Positions 1-6,427 are shown, counted from the stretch's first letter. The stretch is 7,010 nt of DNA from a bacterium (GCA_021845705.1 JAJZVJ010000125.1:1-7010); one strand, 5' to 3'. Program-made: numbers and translations. Notes: a model not told the origin generated them from the letters alone.

Positions 1-2287
1 GCCGCGCGCCTATTTCCAGGTCCGGGCTGACGCCCTCCTCCAGCAGGCGGGCCAGGCGCAGCAGGTAAAGGCTGCCGTAGGCTATAGAAACGCCGTCCGG
101 TCCGGCTTTCAGCACCTTCGAGTCGGGCGGTATCGGGTTGGAGGTCAGCAGGCCCCTGAAACCCGTGTCGGGCAGGGCGCGCAGTTCTCCGGAGGCGCAG
201 CGCATTTTTTTTCTGGAAACGAACAGCGAAAGCAGGTCCGAGTGGAACGCGGAGGACTGGACGGCGTCACAGAGCAGGCCTTTCCCGCCGGAGAGTTCCA
301 GCGAGGCTATAAGGGTCTGAGGATGCCGTTTGGCGGCTTCCAGAGCTTTTTCTCCGGTTAAGAAGACCAGCGGCAGCAGGTAAGTCTCGGTCCAGCCGTT
401 TGAGTGGGAAGCCTCCAGTACCGTAAGCACCGAGCCGGAGGGCAGGCCGAAATGCTCCGCAAGCCGCACCCGGCGCAGCCCGGCCGTATTGCGGCTGAGG
501 CATTTGCAATTCTTCACATAAGCCGTCAGCGCGGGCTCAAGGCCGGCCCCCTCCCCTTTTTCAAAGAGGCCGGGCCAGGTACCGCCCGGGAACTTCAGTT
601 CGGGAACGGGCTGGTCCGCGGGAGCGCCCTCGTCCTGCTTTTTCAGCTGGAACCAGTAGTAGTTGTGAAAGCCGGGCGTCAGCAGGTAAGGCTTCTCTTT
701 TATCACCGGGAAATCGCTGCCCCCGAAGACCTCCACCGGAGTGTAGCCGGTATATTTGGCAAGCTCCAGGTTTGCCGCCTGCGAAAAGCGCGAAAGGTTG
801 GCCACCACCAGGATCATTTCGTCGCCGTAGCGGCGCACGAAAGCGATCACCTTCGGGTTGTCGGAATGGATATTCTCTATCGTCCCGCGGCCGAAGGCCC
901 TGAAGTTGGCGCGCATCGCTATCACCCGCTTCATCCACCAGAGCAGGGAGGACAGGTTGCCTTCCTGGCTTTCAACATTGAGCGCCTCGTAGTGGTATTC
1001 CGAGTCCGTTACCACCGGCAGGAAAAGTTTCTGCGGGTTGGCCCTGGAGAAGCCGGCGTTCCTGTCCGGGCTCCACTGCATGGGGGTGCGCACGCCGTTG
1101 CGGTCGCCCAGGTAAAAATTGTCGCCCATGCCTATCTCGTCGCCATAATAGATCACCGGCGTGCCGGGCAGCGAGAACAGCAGGATATTCATCAGCTCTA
1201 TCTTGCGGCGGCTGTTGCCGAGCAGCGGGGCGAGCCTGCGCCTGATGCCCAGGTTTATCCGGGCCTTGGCGTCGCGGGCGTAGACCTTGTACATGTAGTC
1301 GCGCTCTTCGTCGGTCACCATCTCCAGCGTAAGCTCATCGTGGTTGCGCAGGAAGATGGCCCACTGGCACGCGTCCGGGATGGCCGGCGTCTGCTCGAGA
1401 ATGTCGGTGACGGGGAAACTGTCCTCCATCCAGAGGGACATGAAGAGGCGCGGCATGACGGGAAAATGAAAGGCCATGTTGCATTCGTCGCCCGCGCCGA
1501 AATAGGCGGCCGCGTCCTCCGGCCACTGGTTGGCCTCGCACAGGAGCATCTTGTCTTTAAAGTTGGCGTCCACGTGGGCCCGCAGCTTTTTCAGGAATTC
1601 ATGGGTCCGGGGCAGGTTCTCGCAGTTCGTGCCCTCCGCCTCGAACAGATACGGCACCGCGTCAAGGCGCAGGCCGTCCACTCCCAGGCCCAGCCACAGG
1701 TCCACCACTTTAAGCAGGCCTGCCTGGACGTGCGGGCTTTCAAAATTCAGGTCGGGCTGATGATGGTAGAAACGGTGCCAGTAGTAAGCTTTGGCCGCCG
1801 GGTCCCAGGTCCAGTTGGCGGTTTCGAAGTCTTTGAAAATTATCCTGGCGTCTTTGTACTTCTCGGGGGTGTCGCTCCAGACATAGTAGTCGCGGGCGGC
1901 TGAGCCGGGCGGGGCCTGGCGGGCGCGCTTGAACCAGGGGTGCTGGTCGGAGGTATGATTGACGACCAGCTCGGTTATCACCCGGATCCCGCGGCTGTGC
2001 GCTTCTTTCAGGAAATCCTTAAAATCCCCCAGGTCGCCGTAGTCGGGGTGGATGCCGTAATAGTCGGCGATGTCATAGCCGTCGTCGCGCAGGGGCGAGG
2101 GATAAAACGGCAGCAGCCAGACCGCCGTGACTCCCAGGCTTTCCAGGTACGGGAGTTTTTCCGTAAGGCCGCGGAAATCGCCTATCCCGTCGTCCTTGCT
2201 GTCGCGGAAGGATTTTACGTGCAGCTCGTAGATGACCGCGTCCTTGTACCAGAGCGGGTCCGAATCGGGGAATCGTTTTTTTATCAT
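1..2287 (-). CDS. treS: Trehalose synthase fused to maltokinase N-terminal part (partial, C-terminus off window)
   Basis: I translated this reading frame from the ATG at 2287 to the window edge: 762 residues with no stop. Residues 11 to about 550 are a GH13 trehalose synthase, which interconverts trehalose and maltose in the cytoplasm. Visible motifs are LRDDGYDIADYY (66-77), LVVNHTSDQHPWF (107-119), GLRLDA with nucleophile D209, CEANQW with acid/base E251, RNHDE with transition-state stabiliser D317, and YYGDEIGMGDN (380-390). From about 565 the sequence follows the maltokinase N-cap (ETYLLPLVFL, a GLLCDA..S.AF stretch, EEGVSPDLEIG), so this is the TreS-Mak fusion that would feed maltose-1-phosphate to GlgE. 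Roughly 250 further residues, including the kinase catalytic lobe, would lie off the window. Three usually conserved maltokinase motifs are altered (see findings). The start is firm: an in-frame TAA directly precedes the ATG, and a weak GGGTGG Shine-Dalgarno lies 5 nt upstream. The 68-bp gap to otsB shows no terminator, so co-transcription with otsAB is likely. Confidence 0.93.
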   Translation of the reverse strand, partial: MIKKRFPDSDPLWYKDAVIYELHVKSFRDSKDDGIGDFRGLTEKLPYLESLGVTAVWLLPFYPSPLRDDGYDIADYYGIHPDYGDLGDFKDFLKEAHSRGIRVITELVVNHTSDQHPWFKRARQAPPGSAARDYYVWSDTPEKYKDARIIFKDFETANWTWDPAAKAYYWHRFYHHQPDLNFESPHVQAGLLKVVDLWLGLGVDGLRLDAVPYLFEAEGTNCENLPRTHEFLKKLRAHVDANFKDKMLLCEANQWPEDAAAYFGAGDECNMAFHFPVMPRLFMSLWMEDSFPVTDILEQTPAIPDACQWAIFLRNHDELTLEMVTDEERDYMYKVYARDAKARINLGIRRRLAPLLGNSRRKIELMNILLFSLPGTPVIYYGDEIGMGDNFYLGDRNGVRTPMQWSPDRNAGFSRANPQKLFLPVVTDSEYHYEALNVESQEGNLSSLLWWMKRVIAMRANFRAFGRGTIENIHSDNPKVIAFVRRYGDEMILVVANLSRFSQAANLELAKYTGYTPVEVFGGSDFPVIKEKPYLLTPGFHNYYWFQLKKQDEGAPADQPVPELKFPGGTWPGLFEKGEGAGLEPALTAYVKNCKCLSRNTAGLRRVRLAEHFGLPSGSVLTVLEASHSNGWTETYLLPLVFLTGEKALEAAKRHPQTLIASLELSGGKGLLCDAVQSSAFHSDLLSLFVSRKKMRCASGELRALPDTGFRGLLTSNPIPPDSKVLKAGPDGVSIAYGSLYLLRLARLLEEGVSPDLEIGAR

Positions 2288-2355
2288 TTAAGCCACCCGC
2301 GCGGTCAACGCGACGTTACTGCATAAACCAGATCAGTGCGCCTGAACGCCAGTAG

Positions 2356-3135
2356 TTATTTATTTTTCCTTGCGCTTAAAATAAACCGCAGCAGGCGCAG
2401 CACTTCGGCCTGGTCCGCCAGGAAATACCCGGCTTTTGAGCCGGCTTTGCGGCCCACCCGTACGCTTATTCCCCCGGCGGCGAGGGCGCCGAACATATCT
2501 TCATCGGTGAGGTCGTCGCCCACGGCCACGCATAGCGGGCGCCCCAGCCGCGCGGCAAGCCGTCTTACCGCATCGCCCTTGTGGGCGGCGTCCCGGGGCA
2601 GCAGCTCGAAGACTTTATGGCCGCCGCGCCAATGAAGGGTTCCGCTCTGCGCGGACCTAAGGACTTTCATCCGGCTGAAGAACCCGCGTTCATACGCCGG
2701 CTTAAGGTTCCGGTAGTGTACGCTGGCGGAAAATATTTTATTCTCCACCAGTACGCCGGTGCCCGTCGGGAATCTTTCCTGAAGATCGGCGGCTATCCCG
2801 GCCACCAGGTTGCGCGCTTTAGCCGCCCCGGGGTCGCGCCAGGCGAAACCGGGGCCTTGTATTTCCATGCCGTGGTTCCCGCCGCAGTAAAGGTTGCGCA
2901 GGCCCACCAGGCCGCGCACGTCTTTGAGCGCCCGCCCGCTGAGGATGAAGACCGAAACCCCGGGCGCGGCCGCCAGCACCCGCAGGGCCGTCCTGAACGC
3001 CGGCTTAAGGCGCGCCCGGCGCGGGGTTTCCGCCAGCGCGGCCAGTGTTCCGTCGAAGTCCAGCGTTACCAGCAGCTGCGGAGCGGCGGCGAGCCGGGCC
3101 GAGACCGCGGCGGAGTTTTTCCAGAAAGATCTCAT
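2356..3135 (-). CDS. otsB: Trehalose-6-phosphate phosphatase (HAD family)
   Basis: This 259-residue protein has the usual length and motif order of OtsB, which removes phosphate from trehalose-6-phosphate in the cytoplasm. HAD motif I is DFDGTL (26-31), with nucleophile D26 and acid/base D28. Motif II is ILSGR (64-68, S66). The cap region carries GGNHGMEI (85-92). K186 in the HKG segment fits the motif III lysine. Motif IV is GDDLTDEDMF (206-215), whose acidic residues bind magnesium. There is no signal peptide. The ATG abuts the TAA of the trehalose-phosphate synthase gene, in the same reading frame and with no intervening base. Translation is therefore probably coupled, since only a poor GACGGG-type ribosome site is visible. 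It ends in a lysine-rich tail and a TAA. Other sugar phosphatases of this fold, such as glucosylglycerol-phosphate phosphatase, are possible but less likely beside treS. Confidence 0.93.
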   Translation of the reverse strand: MRSFWKNSAAVSARLAAAPQLLVTLDFDGTLAALAETPRRARLKPAFRTALRVLAAAPGVSVFILSGRALKDVRGLVGLRNLYCGGNHGMEIQGPGFAWRDPGAAKARNLVAGIAADLQERFPTGTGVLVENKIFSASVHYRNLKPAYERGFFSRMKVLRSAQSGTLHWRGGHKVFELLPRDAAHKGDAVRRLAARLGRPLCVAVGDDLTDEDMFGALAAGGISVRVGRKAGSKAGYFLADQAEVLRLLRFILSARKNK

Positions 3136-5391
3136 TTATACGCCCGTCAGCTTGAAGTCATCCATCCGCAGTTTCATCAGTTCCTCGGTCAGGTTCGCCG
3201 CCCACTTGAATATATTGTTTTCGTGGAGGTCCTGGCGCATACGGGTCATCCTTCCGGTTATTTCCGCTTTCGGCATGGTGAGCGAATAGTAGATGGCGTC
3301 GGCCATCTGCTCTATATCGTAGGGGTTGACGATAAGCGCATCTTTCAGCTCGCGCGAGGCCCCGGCGAAGCGGCTGAGTATCAGCACGCCCGAGTTATCG
3401 TCGCGGGCGGCCACGAATTCCTTGGCCACCAGGTTCATGCCGTCGTGCAGCGAGGTCACCAGGCAGGTGTCGGCTATTTTAAAGAACTTGGTTATTTCCT
3501 TATGCTCGTGGTGTTTTTCCAGGAAGACTATGGCCTTCCAGTCCTTGGCCTTGAACCTCCAGTTTATCCGGTCCACCTCGGCGTGCAGTTCGGCGAGGAA
3601 CCTGTGATATTGCGGGATATGCGTCCGGCTGGGGGCGCCCAGCTGGATGAGCGAGAATTTTTTCACATACTCCGGATATTTTTCAAGAAACCGCTCCACG
3701 GCCTTCACCCTTTCAAGCATGCCCTTGGTGTAATCTATGCGGTCCACGCCCACGCCCAGGTATTCGGCTTTGAGGCCCATTTCTTTCAGGATAGTTTTCA
3801 ACTCCGGCTTTACGGCCAGGGCTTTGGCGTCTTTTTCCGGCTGCTGGAAGTCCACGCTTATGGGGAAGGGCTTCACCATGGTTACATGGCCTTCTTTCTG
3901 CACCGAGAAATGCTCCCAGTCTATGCGGGATTCCAGCGTGCGGTCCACGGTATCGAGGAAGTTATTGCAGTAGAACTGCGTCTGGAAGCCTATCAGGTCC
4001 GCGCCAAGCAGGCCCATCACCAGTTCTTTCTGCCAGGGGCAGATGCCGAAGGTCTCCGGGTTGGGCCAGGGAATATGCCAGAACACGGCCACGCGGGCGT
4101 CGGGCCGCGCCGCCTTTATCAGGCCGGGCAAAAGGGTGAAGTGGTAGTCTTGTATAAGCACACACGGTTCCTTCACGTCCGCAATTTCCTCCAGCACCGT
4201 GTCCGCGAACTTTTTATTTACGTCGCAATAATACTTCCAGTCCTCTTTCCTGAAAATGGGCCGGATATGGGCTATATGGCAGAGCGGCCAGATGCCTTCA
4301 TTGGAGAAGCCGTAATAGTAACCGTCCTCCTCTTCTTTGGTGAGCGGCACCCGGCGCAGGGTATAGGCCGGTTCTTCCGGCGGAACTTTAATGCGGTTTT
4401 TATCGTCGGTAACTTCGAAGTCCGCCTCGCCGCTGCCGTGGGCCACCCAGGTGCCGCCCGCGGCTTTAAGTATGGGGTCGAGGGCGGTAACAAGGCCGCC
4501 GGCGGGGATTATAGCGCGGATATCCTTGCCTTCCCTGATGTGCATGTACGGCTCGCGGTTGGAGACCACGAAAAGCGGCCGCCCGCCCATTTTTATCTTA
4601 ATTTGCTCTTTCAGCCTTTCCGGCGTCCAGAGAGATTCGCCTTTCTGGCGCAGGCTGGCCTCGTTCTCGGCGGCGCGCCGGGCCGACTGCAGGTTGGTGG
4701 CGAGCGTAGTGGCCTCCCGGGCCAGCGGCGCGAAAATATCCCCCTTTATCGGGGGCGCGTGGCCGTGGGCGTCGCCTATGCGGAGATTTTTCATCCACTC
4801 GGCCATCTGGATTATGGGGTCCACCAGGTTCCATCTTACTATCAGCAGCGTCACCAGCGAGATAAGGATCATCTGCGCGAGCAGCCTTACCAGCGTGCGC
4901 TTCCAGATCTTGAACAGATCGTAGTCTATATAGGAGATGTTGGTGAAAAGCACTATGCGCGCTTTCTGGGAGCCGTCGAAGGTGAACGTGAGCGGATACA
5001 GGAAGATATTTTTCTCGCCTACCGAATAGACCCGGTTCGTGCCGTCCCCGGGGCCCAGAATGGCGTTTATCTCCAGCGCGCGGGACAGCAGGTCCGGGGC
5101 GAGAGAGGAAGACCCGGAGACCAGGGTACCCTCCGCGTCGTACACCGCCACTCCCTCCAGCTTCTTCTGGTTCTGGAATTTATCCGCGAGCTTCTGCAGG
5201 CCGGCGGTATTCTTGGTTTCCAGGTTATGCCTTACGCTTTCCTTGAAACTTTCGGCCAGCAACGCGGACTGCGAGCGGACTTCCTCGTAAAGATTTTTCC
5301 TTTCCTGCCGCACGTTGAACCAGGCGGAAACCAGCGCCACGAACACCACCACCACGATAAGTGAAACGATAAGCCTGAGAGTAATGCGCAT
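3136..5391 (-). CDS. otsA: Membrane-anchored, HAMP-containing trehalose-6-phosphate synthase (GT20)
   Basis: The 751-residue product is about 270 residues longer than a classical OtsA. The extra part is N-terminal: a membrane helix (about 6-26), a predicted extracytoplasmic domain (about 27-165, with a GVAVYDAEGTLVSGS stretch as in Cache/PAS-like sensors), a second helix (about 167-186) and a HAMP-like segment (about 187-240, P192 in the first helix, DIFAPLA opening the second). From about 269 it is a complete GT20 enzyme making trehalose-6-phosphate from UDP-glucose and glucose-6-phosphate. Motifs are PAGGL (296-300), YYYGFSNEGIWPL (358-370), QDYH (414-417, D415), HIPWPNPE (439-446), RIDYTKG (551-557, R551 and K556) and DGMNLVAKE (650-658, D650 and E658). 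By alignment to E. coli OtsA from memory, all sugar- and nucleotide-binding residues look present. The start has an AGGGGAA ribosome site 5 nt upstream. Specificity could be a relative such as glucosylglycerol-phosphate synthase, but adjacent otsB and treS favour trehalose. Confidence 0.92.
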   Translation of the reverse strand: MRITLRLIVSLIVVVVFVALVSAWFNVRQERKNLYEEVRSQSALLAESFKESVRHNLETKNTAGLQKLADKFQNQKKLEGVAVYDAEGTLVSGSSSLAPDLLSRALEINAILGPGDGTNRVYSVGEKNIFLYPLTFTFDGSQKARIVLFTNISYIDYDLFKIWKRTLVRLLAQMILISLVTLLIVRWNLVDPIIQMAEWMKNLRIGDAHGHAPPIKGDIFAPLAREATTLATNLQSARRAAENEASLRQKGESLWTPERLKEQIKIKMGGRPLFVVSNREPYMHIREGKDIRAIIPAGGLVTALDPILKAAGGTWVAHGSGEADFEVTDDKNRIKVPPEEPAYTLRRVPLTKEEEDGYYYGFSNEGIWPLCHIAHIRPIFRKEDWKYYCDVNKKFADTVLEEIADVKEPCVLIQDYHFTLLPGLIKAARPDARVAVFWHIPWPNPETFGICPWQKELVMGLLGADLIGFQTQFYCNNFLDTVDRTLESRIDWEHFSVQKEGHVTMVKPFPISVDFQQPEKDAKALAVKPELKTILKEMGLKAEYLGVGVDRIDYTKGMLERVKAVERFLEKYPEYVKKFSLIQLGAPSRTHIPQYHRFLAELHAEVDRINWRFKAKDWKAIVFLEKHHEHKEITKFFKIADTCLVTSLHDGMNLVAKEFVAARDDNSGVLILSRFAGASRELKDALIVNPYDIEQMADAIYYSLTMPKAEITGRMTRMRQDLHENNIFKWAANLTEELMKLRMDDFKLTGV

Positions 5392-5396
5392 GGATA

Positions 5397-5403
5397 TTCC
5401 CCT
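5397..5403 (-). promoter_or_regulatory. Ribosome-binding site of otsA
   Basis: AGGGGAA on the minus strand, 5 nt before the ATG at 5391. It supports this start for the membrane-anchored protein. It sits only 4 nt after the U-tract of the leader hairpin, so a terminated transcript would lack it. Confidence 0.75.
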
Positions 5404-5407
5404 GCCG

Positions 5408-5448
5408 AAAAATAACGGCCGCCACCGGAATCAACCGGAATGGCGGCC
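5408..5448 (-). terminator. Intrinsic terminator-like hairpin in the otsA leader (candidate attenuator)
   Basis: Read on the minus strand, arms GGCCGCCA (5448-5441) and TGGCGGCC (5424-5417) form an 8-bp GC-rich stem. Inside it CCGG pairs with CCGG around a TTGATT loop, with a 2-nt TT bulge on one side. After one G comes TTATTTTT (5415-5408), a U-tract in the RNA. The structure lies downstream of the predicted otsA promoter and just before its ribosome site. No minus-strand gene lies upstream in the window for it to end. On the plus strand the same hairpin has no U-tract. Confidence 0.65.
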
Positions 5449-5497
5449 CAACCATCCCAAATCCTCCGGAGCGCGGGCGCCGGACCCTTATAAAAAT

Positions 5498-5526
5498 ATT
5501 CTATCGCATCTCGGTATGCTTGTCCA
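5498..5526 (-). promoter_or_regulatory. Sigma70-type promoter for the otsA operon
   Basis: On the minus strand, -35 TGGACA (5526-5521) and -10 TAGAAT (5503-5498) are separated by exactly 17 bp. Each matches consensus at five of six positions. Transcription would start near 5491, giving a leader of about 100 nt that contains the hairpin and U-tract. It is the best promoter match I found in the intergenic region. Confidence 0.65.
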
Positions 5527-5550
5527 CTTTTAATTTCGGGACTGTTTCCC

Positions 5551-5556
5551 TATAAT
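5551..5556 (+). promoter_or_regulatory. Possible -10 element (TATAAT) for the ABC transporter operon
   Basis: A perfect TATAAT lies about 48 bp before the ABC ATPase start, facing right. No good -35 is visible at 16-18 bp; the bases there are T-rich (CTTTTAAT). A start near 5563 would leave a leader of about 40 nt. It lies upstream of the -35 of the divergent otsA promoter, so the two promoters sit nearly back to back. Confidence 0.4.
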
Positions 5557-5603
5557 GGAGCCTCCGCTACCCTACCACCTCCGGCCTATGTTATCATAGC
5601 AGT

Positions 5604-6266
5604 ATGAAATTCGAGGCCAGGGGGCTTGTTAAAATTTTCCCGGCGCCGGTCCTTTCCGGCAGCGCGCCGGTACAGGCGCTGAACGGCCTTGACCTTGAGG
5701 CGGGCCCCGGGGCGCTGGGGGTGGAAGGCCCTAACGGCTCGGGCAAAAGCACCCTTTTCAAGACCCTGGCGGGCGTACTAGAAACCGACGGCGGAACCAT
5801 CCTGGCCGGGGGAGAAGCCGCCGGGCCGGAGCGGCTGCGGGAGCTGGCGGCCTACTGCCCGTCCGGACCGCGGACTTTTTATTTCCGGCTGAGCGCGGCC
5901 GAGAACCTGCGCTTCTTCGGCGCGCTTGCCGGGCTGTCCGCGGGGCAGGCGCTTGAGCGCGCGCGCCTTTTGGCGGACGAACTGGGGCTTTCCCGGGCCG
6001 ACCTGGGGCGCCGCTTCGACCGGCTTTCCGAAGGGAACATGCAGAAGGTTTCGCTTATCCGCTCTTTTTCCCGCCACGCCCCGCTGCTGCTGCTGGACGA
6101 GCCTTTCCACGGCCTGGACAAAGCCGCCTGCGCGGGCCTGCTGGCGCTGATAAAAGACGCCGCTCTGGATAGCGCGGTATTAGTCTCCAGCCACTCGCCG
6201 GAACTCCTGCGCCAGGCCGCAGACAGGGTAATAACCATGGAAGCCGGGAAGATAAAGAATGGATAA
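5604..6266 (+). CDS. ABC transporter ATP-binding protein
   Basis: This 220-residue protein is a single ABC ATPase domain, about the usual length for the nucleotide-binding subunit of a two-gene ABC-2 exporter; it would act on the inner face of the membrane. Walker A is GPNGSGKST (42-50). The signature is LSEGN (141-145) rather than LSGGQ. Walker B is LLLLDE (161-166, catalytic E166), followed by a D-loop (GLD, 170-172) and the switch histidine in SSHS (H197). The Q-loop glutamine expected after the first beta-sheet region is replaced: the segment reads AAYCPSGPRTF (82-92). I recall similar non-Gln versions in some ABC-2 ATPases. The permease follows downstream on the same strand. No Shine-Dalgarno precedes the ATG; the start is chosen because the usual N-terminal strand (FEARGLVKIF) begins right after it. 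The substrate cannot be told from the sequence. Confidence 0.9.
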   Translation: MKFEARGLVKIFPAPVLSGSAPVQALNGLDLEAGPGALGVEGPNGSGKSTLFKTLAGVLETDGGTILAGGEAAGPERLRELAAYCPSGPRTFYFRLSAAENLRFFGALAGLSAGQALERARLLADELGLSRADLGRRFDRLSEGNMQKVSLIRSFSRHAPLLLLDEPFHGLDKAACAGLLALIKDAALDSAVLVSSHSPELLRQAADRVITMEAGKIKNG

Positions 6267-6292
6267 CTACGATCTCAATAAGCCGGACCGGG

Positions 6293-6427
6293 GCTCTGCC
6301 CGGGGGGACCGGAACGCAAAAACAGCGTCGCGCACACCGTGCGCGCGCTTCCGGCTCTCAGGCTCGGCGCTTACGCAAGCCTCGCCTTCCGAGACGGTTT
6401 TGCTAACCCGGTCCCCCCGGGCAGAGC
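6293..6427. repeat. 135-bp imperfect palindrome with perfect 20-bp inverted ends (ERIC/MITE-like or structured RNA)
   Basis: The left end GCTCTGCCCGGGGGGACCGG (6293-6312) is the exact reverse complement of 6408-6427. Pairing continues inward after small internal loops: GCAAAA (6316-6321) with TTTTGC (6398-6403), then CGTC (6326-6329) with GACG (6393-6396). The interior folds into two further hairpins: CGCGCAC/GTGCGCG with an ACC loop (6329-6345), and AGGCT..GCG/CGC..AGCCT with a CTTA loop (6360-6382). The whole can form a branched structure about 30 bp deep. AAGC occurs just outside each end (6280-6283 and 6428-6431) but not flush on the left, so it is only weak evidence of target duplication. 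It fills most of the gap between the ABC ATPase stop and the permease start. There is no transposase and no U-tract after it. A single copy in this window cannot show whether it is dispersed. Confidence 0.7.

Larger units (their letters stand above)
5225..5455 (-). other. Leader reading frame overlapping the otsA hairpin and gene start (doubtful coding)
   Basis: An ATG at 5455 has a textbook Shine-Dalgarno, GGAGG (5467-5463), 7 nt upstream. The frame runs 76 codons through both arms of the leader hairpin, then overlaps the first 167 bases of otsA in another frame. The protein (MVGPPFRLIP...) is rich in Arg and Gly and I recognise no family. The long overlap argues against a real protein. The strong initiation site, placed just upstream of a terminator-like hairpin, is still worth recording because translating ribosomes would disrupt the hairpin. 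It could equally be chance. Confidence 0.2.

Noticed and set aside
404..1903. Plus-strand open frame of 499 codons antisense to treS
   Set aside because: Same in-register shadow effect. The minus strand shows all GH13 catalytic motifs without interruption.
2288..2355. Possible terminator or separate promoter between otsB and treS
   Set aside because: Only short CGCG-type complementarities are present, with no stable stem plus U-tract and no convincing -35/-10 pair.
2581..5364. Plus-strand open frame of 927 codons antisense to otsA and part of otsB
   Set aside because: Its codons sit in exact register with the minus-strand codons, so its stops could come only from TTA, CTA or TCA in those genes, which they avoid. 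The translation is low-complexity and matches no family, while the minus strand encodes clear GT20 and HAD proteins.
6293..6427. Palindrome read as SRP RNA, 6S RNA or a rho-independent terminator
   Set aside because: I see no conserved SRP GGAA/AGCAGCC-type core and no 6S-like central bubble with certainty. No U-tract follows the outer stem on the plus strand. A minus-strand TGTTTTTG after the 7-bp inner hairpin is offset by several bases and points against the operon.
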